Positions 1-7,085 of a stretch of 13,798 nucleotides of DNA are shown piece by piece (position 1 is the first letter of the stretch; every line of letters starts with the position of its first letter). Under the pieces are notes generated by a model that saw nothing but the letters and a program-made list of their open reading frames with translations, did not search any database and was not told the DNA's origin. Made by a program: the position numbers and the translations under genes. This DNA is from an uncultured cyanobacterium (GTDB taxonomy: Bacteria; Cyanobacteriota; Cyanobacteriia; Cyanobacteriales; Geitlerinemataceae), in contig CAKZKB010000212.1 in assembly GCA_937121005.1 (NCBI GenBank), forward strand, positions 1 to 13,798. Direction: 5' to 3'.

Positions 1-666
1 CCGCAGTTGTAGAAGTACCGATTCTCGCTGTTCTTCAGGACAGCAATCTTGTTTGTTCCAAGCAATCAAAACTCGCCGTCCGGCATTGACCAGGCGATCG
101 ACGGCTAAAAATTCCGTCGCGGTGACATCTCCCGCACTCAAAAATACCACCAGATCGGCATCGATCGTCGCTTCTATTTCTTCGGGGGGATTTTCGGGAA
201 CGAACCAAGCGGGTAATTCTGTGAGGGCGATCTCGCCGTTTTCAGCATTCCAAGCCGCGTCTAGGGTGCGAACTACTGTCGTTTTGCCCGATCGCTTTCC
301 ACCTGCAACGGCGACGCGCAAGGTAGGACGATCGACATTCGCTTCAATATCTGCCAGTTGGCGTTGTAAATGTTGAAACTCGGGAGTTTCTGGACTCAGT
401 TCGTTTTCTAACCCGGCGAGGGCATTTCGAGCCCGATCCAGGGCGCGATCGACCTGGGTGCGATCGGCGGGTGAAAAGTCGATTTCGTCTGGACTGGGGG
501 CGTTTAGTTGCTTCCACCACCAGCTTCCCGTACCGACAGCCAGCAACCCTAGCATACTCCAGCCGCCGAACTCGCTAGCCGAAGAGGGCAATGTTTCCAT
601 CAACCAGAGGGCGAAAGAGAGCCCCACGCCTCCAATTAAAATCGGTTTTTTCCAGTGGTTACTCAT
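1..666 (-). CDS. DUF697-type membrane-anchored GTPase (partial, N-terminal 222 residues)
   Basis: This gene reads leftward from an ATG at 666-664 and stays open to the window edge, so its C-terminus is missing. Two hydrophobic stretches (about residues 8-23 and 36-50, the second ending in three tryptophans) suggest an N-terminal membrane hairpin. A charged helical region follows (about 65-112), then a GTPase core. The P-loop is G122-x4-GKT (residues 122-129) and the guanine-specificity motif is NKQD at 204-207. The layout matches the cyanobacterial GTPases that carry a C-terminal DUF697 (YcjF-like) domain, which would lie outside the window. The family role is poorly known; a membrane-associated GTP-hydrolysing regulator is an inference. 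A TACAAT at 733-728 on the minus strand, about 60 bases upstream, is a possible -10 box without a good -35. No strong Shine-Dalgarno is visible. Confidence 0.85.
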   Translation of the reverse strand, partial: MSNHWKKPILIGGVGLSFALWLMETLPSSASEFGGWSMLGLLAVGTGSWWWKQLNAPSPDEIDFSPADRTQVDRALDRARNALAGLENELSPETPEFQHLQRQLADIEANVDRPTLRVAVAGGKRSGKTTVVRTLDAAWNAENGEIALTELPAWFVPENPPEEIEATIDADLVVFLSAGDVTATEFLAVDRLVNAGRRVLIAWNKQDCCPEEQRESVLLQLR

Positions 667-986
667 GGCTGTTGTTGTACGGTCTTGAGGACGACCGACC
701 TCGATATCTGCTCGTTGTTGTTATTCTATTGTAGCGGCAAGGGGGTATTTTCTCGATCGCGATCGCAGTAAAGATTCCCGAGTCGGGCGGCCGATTTTTT
801 AATTGTAACATGAAGTGCGTTACCCGCCTCTGAGGGGACAAAGGCGATCGCCCGGCAGGTTAAAATAGGGGCGATCGTCCCGACTTCTCCCTAGGGCGCA
901 ACATTTAACCCGGATCCGCCTCCACTACGGACGAAATACAGCTTAAACGATTGCTGTCCCAGTCGCCAGCGCCACAATCCTAAAAC
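667..986. other. Intergenic region between divergent genes, no gene seen
   Basis: This 320-base stretch separates the leftward GTPase gene from the rightward marC-like gene. It holds several HIP1-type CGATCG sites (around 755-766, 845 and 872), a minus-strand TACAAT at 733-728, a plus-strand TAAAAT at 861-866 without a convincing -35, and a weak inverted repeat ACAGC/GCTGT (938-942 and 953-957) just before the marC-like start. The open frame on the minus strand at 841-659 has arginine-rich, unconvincing composition and overlaps the GTPase start, so it is not called. Confidence 0.5.
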
Positions 987-1601
987 ATGACCGATATTAT
1001 CCAATCGAGTAGCTTGTTGCTCGCACTTCTCAACCCATTTTTAGTCATTGTTTACCTCATCGATCCCGTCCAAAAGCTCAGTCCCAAACGATTTCGCCAG
1101 GTACTTGTCGGTGCGGGGACGATCGCAACTGCGGTCTTTTGTTGTTTTGCGATCGTCGGCGAAGTCATCTTCTCGAACCTCTTTCGCGCTCAATTTGCCT
1201 CATTTCAGATCTTTGGTGGTGTCATTTTTCTCCTCATCGGGATTCAGTTTGTTTTCCAAGGCCCCACTGCGATCGCTTTATTGCGCGGCGACTCCAAAAA
1301 TTTAGCCAGCAGTATTGCCATGCCAGTTTTAATCGGGCCGGGGACAATTAGTGCTAGCGTATTAATGGGTAGGCAATACCCACCTCTCATCGCTTGTGCG
1401 GCGGTTGTCTGCGCGGTTGCTATATCCGTCGGCATTGTTATTTTACTAAAAGGATTGCACGATGTTGTTCGCCCGCAACGAGAACCTCTCGTCGAGCAGT
1501 ATATTGAAGTGATGGGGCGAGTTGCTGCATTGTACGCGGGTACGGTAGCAGTGGATATGATTATGCAAGGAATTCGCAGTTGGTTGATGATGATGGGATA
1601 G
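987..1601 (+). CDS. MarC family integral membrane protein
   Basis: The 204-residue protein has the length and hydrophobic profile of the MarC/UPF0056 family, with about six membrane segments. Family-like features are an early LxNP motif (LLNPF near residue 14, with DPVQKLSP following), a glycine-rich GGVIFLLIG helix near residue 78, and a central conserved loop AMPVLIGPGTIS near residue 112. The last segment contains AVDMIMQGI. MarC proteins were once linked to multiple antibiotic resistance in E. coli, but that role has not held up and the substrate is unknown. The gene stands alone on its strand. The ATG at 987 is the first start and no clear Shine-Dalgarno precedes it. A perfect HIP1-based hairpin begins seven bases after the stop codon. 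Confidence 0.85.
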   Translation: MTDIIQSSSLLLALLNPFLVIVYLIDPVQKLSPKRFRQVLVGAGTIATAVFCCFAIVGEVIFSNLFRAQFASFQIFGGVIFLLIGIQFVFQGPTAIALLRGDSKNLASSIAMPVLIGPGTISASVLMGRQYPPLIACAAVVCAVAISVGIVILLKGLHDVVRPQREPLVEQYIEVMGRVAALYAGTVAVDMIMQGIRSWLMMMG

Positions 1602-1607
1602 ACATTA

Positions 1608-1640
1608 AATCGCGATCGCCCTCTTCAGGCGATCGCGATT
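1608..1640. terminator. HIP1-based perfect hairpin between convergent genes
   Basis: AATCGCGATCGCC at 1608-1620 pairs perfectly with GGCGATCGCGATT at 1628-1640 around a 7-base loop. The 13-bp stem sits between the stop of the MarC-like gene (1601) and the stop of the small leftward gene (1655). No U-tract follows on the plus strand; on the minus strand the stem runs into ATTTAATG, only weakly U-rich. A bidirectional terminator or an mRNA 3'-end stabiliser is inferred from position. The stem arms are made from the HIP1 palindrome GCGATCGC. Confidence 0.45.
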
Positions 1641-1654
1641 CGAGTAACAACGAA

Positions 1655-1846
1655 CTACAATTGAAAATGGGGACAGCCAGCTAAAGGGCTATCTTGGTCA
1701 TCTTCACAAGTTTCGTTTGCTTTCCCTTGACTTGCCGTCTGAAACTCAACTAAAGTTGTCGAGTCCATAGCACTCGTCGGTACTGGGTTTCCAGTAGATA
1801 AGCCTAATGCAAATAGGGGAGCAATTAAGAAAAAATGAGGTTTCAT
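1655..1846 (-). CDS. Small predicted secreted protein, function unknown
   Basis: This 63-residue protein is too short for family recognition by eye but looks real. A strong Shine-Dalgarno AGGAGA (complement of 1852-1857) lies five bases before the ATG at 1846. The N-terminus (MKPHFFLIAPLFALGLSTG) is a plausible signal peptide with one lysine and a hydrophobic core; a likely cleavage site is around PTSA-M, near residue 27. The predicted mature part of about 36 residues is hydrophilic, acidic in the middle (CEDDQDSP) and has two cysteines 11 residues apart, which could form a disulfide outside the cytoplasm. There is no lipobox. An exported peptide or small periplasmic protein is the best guess; no function is assigned. 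Confidence 0.6.
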   Translation of the reverse strand: MKPHFFLIAPLFALGLSTGNPVPTSAMDSTTLVEFQTASQGKANETCEDDQDSPLAGCPHFQL

Positions 1847-1897
1847 GAAAATCTCCTACAGTTTTAGGTGCTACAAAAAAGACAAAAATCCCTCTGT

Positions 1898-1918
1898 TTC
1901 TCGACGGGACATCGAGAA
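1898..1918 (-). promoter_or_regulatory. Leader hairpin upstream of the small secreted protein
   Basis: TTCTCGA at 1898-1904 and TCGAGAA at 1912-1918 form a perfect 7-bp stem around a 7-base loop. It lies about 50 bases upstream of the start of the small secreted-protein gene. On that strand the stem is followed by U-rich stretches (TTTTTG near 1887 and TTTTTT near 1880) and then the Shine-Dalgarno. It could be part of a 5' leader structure or a weak terminator of upstream transcription. No known riboswitch class is recognised. Confidence 0.3.
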
Positions 1919-2020
1919 CGTGCAAGACTTTTTAAGTTGTGCGCTGTTGCAGTAGCGCTAAATCCAGAGAGTCGCTATATCGATACTCCTCACAAAACCA
2001 AAAGCGATATTTTTAAGGAA

Positions 2021-2062
2021 AGCGATCGCGTGGAGAAAATGGGAAGTAAGAACGCGATCGCT
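2021..2062 (-). terminator. HIP1-based inverted repeat downstream of the NfeD-like gene
   Basis: AGCGATCGCG at 2021-2030 is the exact complement of CGCGATCGCT at 2053-2062, with a 22-base loop. It begins nine bases past the stop of the leftward NfeD-like gene (2071). On the minus strand the distal arm is followed by TTCCTT and then A-rich sequence, so it is at best a weak intrinsic terminator. Like the hairpin at 1608-1640, both arms contain the HIP1 octamer. Confidence 0.35.
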
Positions 2063-2070
2063 CGCTCCCC

Positions 2071-2289
2071 TCAAATCCAGCAATCCCAACCGTCGATCGG
2101 CTCGACGATTAAGGTTGTATTACGCACCCCAATAATGTTGACTTGAGTTCCCGGTAGAATGACCGTCTTGCGTTCGGCAATGGCAAACCACCAAGAACCA
2201 CGCCAACGAACCCGGCCTCGAATCCGAGGCTGGATAGCCTCTTCAACCGTGGCCTCGCAGTGGCGGTAAAGGGAAAAGTAGGTGTACAT
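2071..2289 (-). CDS. Stand-alone NfeD-like OB-fold domain protein
   Basis: This 72-residue protein resembles the soluble C-terminal OB-fold domain of NfeD proteins: a GRVRWRGSWWFA strand pair (about residues 25-36), a turn ILPGTQVNIIGV (about 45-56) and a final TLIVEP strand. In full NfeD proteins this domain follows membrane helices and works with SPFH/stomatin partners in membrane quality control. Here there is no membrane segment, only a short N-terminal stretch, so the protein is a solo domain. No SPFH gene is in the window. The ATG at 2289 is the only reasonable start, with a weak AGG upstream. The gene is divergent from the large NB-ARC/WD40 gene. The assignment rests on motif pattern only. 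Confidence 0.65.
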   Translation of the reverse strand: MYTYFSLYRHCEATVEEAIQPRIRGRVRWRGSWWFAIAERKTVILPGTQVNIIGVRNTTLIVEPIDGWDCWI

Positions 2290-2347
2290 AATCTATACCT
2301 AAGATTGCAATACCTTACTTTGCTTACCTTAACTAAATCATACTCGC

Positions 2348-2378
2348 TTGACAAGATTGCCATGACGCAAAGTAAAAT
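2348..2378 (+). promoter_or_regulatory. Candidate sigma-70-type promoter for the NB-ARC/WD40 gene
   Basis: A consensus TTGACA is at 2348-2353 and a TAAAAT at 2373-2378. The spacer is 19 bases, longer than the optimal 17, so strength is uncertain. It lies in the 235-base gap between the divergent NfeD-like and NB-ARC/WD40 genes and would leave a leader of about 140 bases before the ATG at 2525. Confidence 0.35.
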
Positions 2379-2524
2379 CCGATCTGGACGCGAATTAACT
2401 ACCGATACGCCACACATGGGCAAAATAGACAGATTTAGAGATTGAGAACGCTAGATGTAGGATCGCTAAATTAAATCCAAAAGTTAACAAAAATTCACAT
2501 AACAGACCTTACCGAACTCTGCTG

Positions 2525-5500
2525 ATGCGTTATACTACACATACCCATAAATCTGACTTACCAGGCCGCTCTATGAGCTTTGAAAACGCCCGGAAGACGC
2601 TAGATGCGGCATTCCTAGACAAACTGAACCGACCTCTGAACGAAGCGGAGATCGCCGTGCTCGCAGGAGTGTGGCGCGGAGAGACTTACGAGCAGATGGC
2701 CGCAGGCTCCTCTTACGCCGTCAATTACCTGAAGCGGGACGTTGGCCCCAAGCTGTGGCGACTGACCACCCAGGTACTAAACCGTAAGGTCAGCAAAAGT
2801 AATGTCAAAGCCGTGCTCGAACAGCGATCGAGTTCGGGTTCGGTGGAAGTTCGGTCTCCGTTAAGTCAAGTTCGGGATATGGAGATCGCGCCGAAAGGAA
2901 ACGACGATCGCCTGTCAGTGGCGCGATCGCGTCCTGACTGGGGAGAGGCCCCGGACGTGCGAGTATTTTTCGGCCGCGAGACAGAGTTAGAGACCCTAGA
3001 ACGCTGGATCCTCAAAGATCGGTGTCGAGTCGTGGCCCTGTTGGGTATTGGTGGTATTGGGACAACGACTTTATCCGTGCAACTCGCTAAGCGAATTCAA
3101 GATGAGTTCGATCGCGTCATTTGGCGATCGCTCCGTTACGCACCCAGTGTCGGCGAAATTCTCTCCCAAATCGTTTCGAGCTTGCTCGGCCGCCAACCTC
3201 ACCTTCCTGAAGGCATTTATCAGCAGGTTTCTTTCCTTATCAATCTTTTAAAGGAGTCGCGCTGTTTACTTGTTCTAGATGGGGTTGAAAATATTCTCGA
3301 GAGTAAAGAGCATTCTGGTAAATACCGAGAAGGCTACGAAGACTACAGCCACTTATTTAGGAGGCTTGGCAATGAAGAACATCGCAGTTGTCTATTGCTT
3401 ACCAGTCGAGAAAAATTAAAAGAATTAACGTCTCAAGAGGGTAAAAAATCGCTTGTTCGATCTATGCAACTGACAGGATGGGATCGAGAAGCTGCACAGC
3501 AGTTTTTTGAATCTAAAAAATTAAAAGCTAGTGCTGGTAGTCATGACCGATTAACCCAGTTTTATCAGGGACACCCATTAGCCCTGAATCTAGTTTCTGC
3601 TGCAATATCTAATATTTTCTCTGGTGATGTAGATTCTTTTTTGTCTGCTTTCTTTAAAAAAGAAAATGAGGTTAATGGATATGAGGAAGAAGATGAAAAC
3701 GGAATAGTGTTTAATGGAATCAAAGATCTTCTTAATTCCGAGTTCGATCGCCTTTCAAAATCCGAAAAGGAAATTGTATATTGGTTGGCTCTCAATAATC
3801 GTTTTTCCACTTCAATACAAGAACTACAACATCGGATTTTTCCAGGTTTGTCCGATCTGGCTATTCTAGAATCTGTTTATTCGTTAGAGCGTCGATTTTT
3901 GATTGAGAATAAAAAGATTGCAGGAAATCGCGAATTTACACTGCATCCTGTATTTATTGAGTATGCGCGAGAGCGGATATTTGAGAAATGGATTCAGGAA
4001 GTTGTTGATAAGGTAAGTATTGTAGATGCAAAAAAAATAGAAGAACTTGCTCTTAATCGGTATGCTGTTATCCGAGCTAATGCAATCGATTACATCAAAG
4101 CAGATCAAAAAAGGCTAGTTTTAAATCCGTTAGTGAGTAAAATTACCAATACCTTGCTTAGCAAGGAAAAGTTTGTCGATCGCGTTCGAGAAATCTTGGC
4201 AAGGCTACGCAAACAAAATTACCCCGTTCGAGGTTATCTAGTTGGCAATCTTCTCAACTTGCTGCAAGCGATGGAAGTCGATTTTTCTGGCTTCGATCTA
4301 TCGAACCTGACCATTTGGCAAGCAGACTTACAACATACACTTTTACCCGATGTTAATCTCAACAAAGCGGATTTACAAAACTCTGTTTTTATAACAGAAC
4401 TGGGTGACGTTTTGGCTGTTGCTTCTAGTCCTGATGGAAAGATCCTGGTGACAGGAGACGACGAAGGTCGAATTTGTTTGTGGAATATGGAAACTGGACA
4501 AAAAATCTATGCTTGCAAGCATCATTCGAGTTGGGTGCGATCGCTCGTCTTCAGTCCTGATGGAAAAACTTTAGTGAGTAGTGCGGATGATGGTAAAATC
4601 AAGATTTGGCATTTGTACGACCAGGACGGTCATGATGTTCGTCTAGTTTTCCATAAGGAAATTTGCAAAGACGATTGGGTACGATCGCTGGCATTAACCT
4701 CCGACGGAAAAGTATTAGCGGCGGGTTGCGACAATGGTACAGTGAGTTTCTGGGAACTGGAGTCTGGAAAATATAACCAGATTGACCAGAAGCAAGTTTT
4801 TGGCTATCGCAGCGAAAATATCAAACACAAAGTTCGCTGTATTGCTTTTCAACCCAATAGTAAAATGTTGGCTAGCGCCAGCGATGATGGCAAGATTTGT
4901 TTGTGGGACAAAAGTCAAAGTAAATGTATTGATGACTGGCCAGCTACAGAGTTGGAGGAATTTCAGCGAGCAAGTAGTAGCAGTATTGGTTGGCTGAGAG
5001 CCATTACTTTTACTTTGGACGGTCAATGCTTAGCGAGTGCTGGAGACGACGGATATATCAAGTTATGGGATGTTAAAACACACGGGTTTATCCGCAAATG
5101 GAAAGCTCACGACGATCGCATTCGTGCGCTCGTATTCGTTCCGGATCCAGATGATGTATCTGAGTCCAAATATTTGGCTAGCGTGGGAGACGACCACAAA
5201 GTTAACCTATGGAACTATAACACTGGCGATCTTATCAAGACATTGGGAAGTCACAGCAGCCGAGTTTGGTCGGTGGCTTGCACCCCCAACGGCAAGCGAT
5301 TGATTAGTGGTGGCGACGATCAAGAAGTTAAAATTTGGGATCTCCAGCAAGGTTGCTGCCTCAGAACCCTCAAAGGATACGCAAATGGTGTGCGATCGGT
5401 TATGGTTTTATCCGATAATGTTTTAATGGGTGGTAGCGACGATCGGATGCTGCGCCTGTGGAATATTAATACGGGTAAATGTATCCGCAGTGTATCTGCT

Positions 5501-6397
5501 CATCAGGGTCGGGTGTGGTCGGTTGCGTTCAGTTTGAAACATCAGAAGATCGTGACTTGCAGCGACGATCGTACTATTAAACTCTGGGACTTTAAAACGG
5601 GTCGCTGCTCGAACGTTTTAACCGAACATAAATATTGGGTGCGTTCTGTCGCAATTCGTGGTGATATCCTAGCAAGTAGTAGCGATGACGAAACGATTAA
5701 AATTTGGGATCTCAAAACAGGTCAGTGTTTGAAAACATGGGATGGAACTCATTGGATCCGTTCGGTGGCTTTAAGTTTTGATGGTGAGTGGTTAGCTAGT
5801 GGAGATGACGATCAGTGGGTTTTGCTATGGAAAGTCGGAGAAGTTGGAACTTATACACGCAATGAGTTAGGAAAACATAACCACCGTGTGCGATCGGTGG
5901 CGTTTAGTCGCGACGATCGCCTGTTGGCAAGTGGTAGCGACGATTGCACAATTAAAATTTGGGATGTTGCCACGAAAAAAGAATTACGAACTCTAAGAGG
6001 ACATGAAAACGGCGTACAGTCGATTAAGTTCAGTGCTGACGGTAAAATGTTGGTTAGCGGTAGCGACGATCGCACTGTTAAAATTTGGGATGTCGAATCT
6101 GGAAAATGTTTGCAAACGTTGCCAGGACACGAAAGTGGCATTCGATCGGTGGCCTTTACCCCCAACCAAAAAGTTATCGCAAGCGGTAGCAAAGATGGTA
6201 CGATACGATTGTGGGATGTGGAAGCTGGCAAACTCATCAAAACCAAAACCTTGAGGGCACAACGTCCCTACGAAGGCATGAATATCACGGGAGTCACCGG
6301 AATTACGGACGCTCAGCGAGAAACATTTCTGGCCTTGGGTGCCTACGAGGAAGAGGACGATCTGAATTTATCGATCGAGGGTTTGCTAGACTTGTAA
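2525..6397 (+). CDS. STAND ATPase: HTH, NB-ARC, 14 WD40 repeats (Walker A Lys replaced by Thr)
   Basis: This 1290-residue protein has an Apaf-1-like layout. Residues about 17-100 resemble the helix-turn-helix found at the N-terminus of vWA-MoxR-associated (VMAP) proteins. NB-ARC spans about 145-500, with Walker A at 174-183, Walker B ending at D252 (LLVLD), a TSRE sensor motif and a GHPLAL motif. Walker A reads GIGGIGTTTL: the usual lysine is T180 (ACA, 3062-3064). A short pentapeptide-like stretch near 590 (FSGFDLSNL, ADLQ) leads into 14 WD40 repeats (about 628-1243), enough for two seven-bladed propellers. The tail carries the RPYEGMNITG signature usual in cyanobacterial relatives, then an acidic extension. 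The first ATG is used here; the second ATG at 2573 fits the family start better and neither has a Shine-Dalgarno. In the family, WD40 repeats sense a ligand and NB-ARC drives nucleotide-dependent oligomerisation; with this P-loop, ATP binding is doubtful. A Uma2 nuclease gene follows 102 bases downstream. Confidence 0.92.
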   Translation: MRYTTHTHKSDLPGRSMSFENARKTLDAAFLDKLNRPLNEAEIAVLAGVWRGETYEQMAAGSSYAVNYLKRDVGPKLWRLTTQVLNRKVSKSNVKAVLEQRSSSGSVEVRSPLSQVRDMEIAPKGNDDRLSVARSRPDWGEAPDVRVFFGRETELETLERWILKDRCRVVALLGIGGIGTTTLSVQLAKRIQDEFDRVIWRSLRYAPSVGEILSQIVSSLLGRQPHLPEGIYQQVSFLINLLKESRCLLVLDGVENILESKEHSGKYREGYEDYSHLFRRLGNEEHRSCLLLTSREKLKELTSQEGKKSLVRSMQLTGWDREAAQQFFESKKLKASAGSHDRLTQFYQGHPLALNLVSAAISNIFSGDVDSFLSAFFKKENEVNGYEEEDENGIVFNGIKDLLNSEFDRLSKSEKEIVYWLALNNRFSTSIQELQHRIFPGLSDLAILESVYSLERRFLIENKKIAGNREFTLHPVFIEYARERIFEKWIQEVVDKVSIVDAKKIEELALNRYAVIRANAIDYIKADQKRLVLNPLVSKITNTLLSKEKFVDRVREILARLRKQNYPVRGYLVGNLLNLLQAMEVDFSGFDLSNLTIWQADLQHTLLPDVNLNKADLQNSVFITELGDVLAVASSPDGKILVTGDDEGRICLWNMETGQKIYACKHHSSWVRSLVFSPDGKTLVSSADDGKIKIWHLYDQDGHDVRLVFHKEICKDDWVRSLALTSDGKVLAAGCDNGTVSFWELESGKYNQIDQKQVFGYRSENIKHKVRCIAFQPNSKMLASASDDGKICLWDKSQSKCIDDWPATELEEFQRASSSSIGWLRAITFTLDGQCLASAGDDGYIKLWDVKTHGFIRKWKAHDDRIRALVFVPDPDDVSESKYLASVGDDHKVNLWNYNTGDLIKTLGSHSSRVWSVACTPNGKRLISGGDDQEVKIWDLQQGCCLRTLKGYANGVRSVMVLSDNVLMGGSDDRMLRLWNINTGKCIRSVSAHQGRVWSVAFSLKHQKIVTCSDDRTIKLWDFKTGRCSNVLTEHKYWVRSVAIRGDILASSSDDETIKIWDLKTGQCLKTWDGTHWIRSVALSFDGEWLASGDDDQWVLLWKVGEVGTYTRNELGKHNHRVRSVAFSRDDRLLASGSDDCTIKIWDVATKKELRTLRGHENGVQSIKFSADGKMLVSGSDDRTVKIWDVESGKCLQTLPGHESGIRSVAFTPNQKVIASGSKDGTIRLWDVEAGKLIKTKTLRAQRPYEGMNITGVTGITDAQRETFLALGAYEEEDDLNLSIEGLLDL

Positions 6398-6499
6398 ACC
6401 CCTGATGAGAATGCTATTACGTCATCGCTAGATAAAACAGTTAGTCGCTTCAGCCAGCCAACCTAAAGACTTACCCAATATCTACAATCTAAAATTGAT

Positions 6500-7063
6500 A
6501 TGACTGTTGCACTCGATCGCAAACAATGGACAGATGAAGAATTTATGGCGCTCCCCGATACAGGCGATCGCTACGAAATCGTTAATGGAGAGTTAATCGT
6601 GACGAATTCAGGGGCAAGACACGGCTACATTGCCAGCCTCATATCCATTGTTTTAGGTGGCTACGTCCGTACCCACAAACTAGGAATTACGATCGATTCG
6701 AGTTCGGCTTTTTCCATGAAGTCGGGGAACAAACGCGCTCCAGATGTTTCTTTTTTAACCAGAGAGCGATTGCAAGGACTCAAGAAAGTCCCCAATGGAT
6801 TTTGGCAGGGTGCGCCGGATCTCGTTGTCGAGATTCTGTCTCCGACGAACACGGTTGAAGAAATTCATCAGAAGATCGTCGAGTATTTTGAAAACGGAGC
6901 TCGACTCATCTGGATTGTCAATCCCCAAGACGAATCCGTGCTAACCTATCGATCGCCCCAACCCGATCGCCTGCTCAAAAGTGGCGACAATCTCGATGGC
7001 GAAGATGTCGTTCCCGGCTTCTGTTTTCCCGTCGTAGAGCTTTTTGCCGAACTGGATTTCTAA
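6500..7063 (+). CDS. Uma2 family PD-(D/E)XK endonuclease-like protein
   Basis: The 187-residue protein has the usual length and motifs of the Uma2 (DUF820) family, which is expanded in cyanobacteria and has a PD-(D/E)XK nuclease fold. Visible landmarks are the opening W10-TDEEF, YEIVNGEL (25-32), RAPDVSF with D82, PDLVVEILSP with D107 and E111, a K125 helix (HQKIVEYFENGA) and the strand LIWIVNP. The candidate catalytic acidic and lysine residues are all present, so nuclease activity is plausible; biological substrates of the family are largely unknown. The gene follows the NB-ARC/WD40 gene on the same strand after 102 bases with no clear hairpin between them, so co-transcription is possible. 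No strong Shine-Dalgarno precedes the ATG at 6500. It converges on hflX with a 22-base gap. Confidence 0.88.
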   Translation: MTVALDRKQWTDEEFMALPDTGDRYEIVNGELIVTNSGARHGYIASLISIVLGGYVRTHKLGITIDSSSAFSMKSGNKRAPDVSFLTRERLQGLKKVPNGFWQGAPDLVVEILSPTNTVEEIHQKIVEYFENGARLIWIVNPQDESVLTYRSPQPDRLLKSGDNLDGEDVVPGFCFPVVELFAELDF

Positions 7064-7085
7064 GCAAATTGGATAAAAACAGGGT

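Noticed and set aside
807..825. GTAAC...GTTAC as a possible NtcA operator
   Set aside because: NtcA sites need GTA and TAC separated by eight bases; here the spacing is 13.
659..841. 60-codon open frame on the minus strand upstream of the GTPase
   Set aside because: It overlaps the GTPase start, is rich in Arg and Ser with no pattern, and has no Shine-Dalgarno.
1868..2146. 92-codon open frame on the plus strand
   Set aside because: No domain, and it lies antisense to the leader and hairpins of two small minus-strand genes and runs into the NfeD-like gene.
2109..2423. 104-codon open frame on the minus strand
   Set aside because: It covers the NfeD-like gene in another frame and crosses the putative promoter of the NB-ARC/WD40 gene; the NfeD-like frame has clear domain motifs and this one has none.
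7064..7085. Terminator between the convergent Uma2 and hflX genes
   Set aside because: The 22-base gap contains no hairpin followed by a T-tract; the nearby CCGCGATCGCGG palindrome is inside the hflX coding end.
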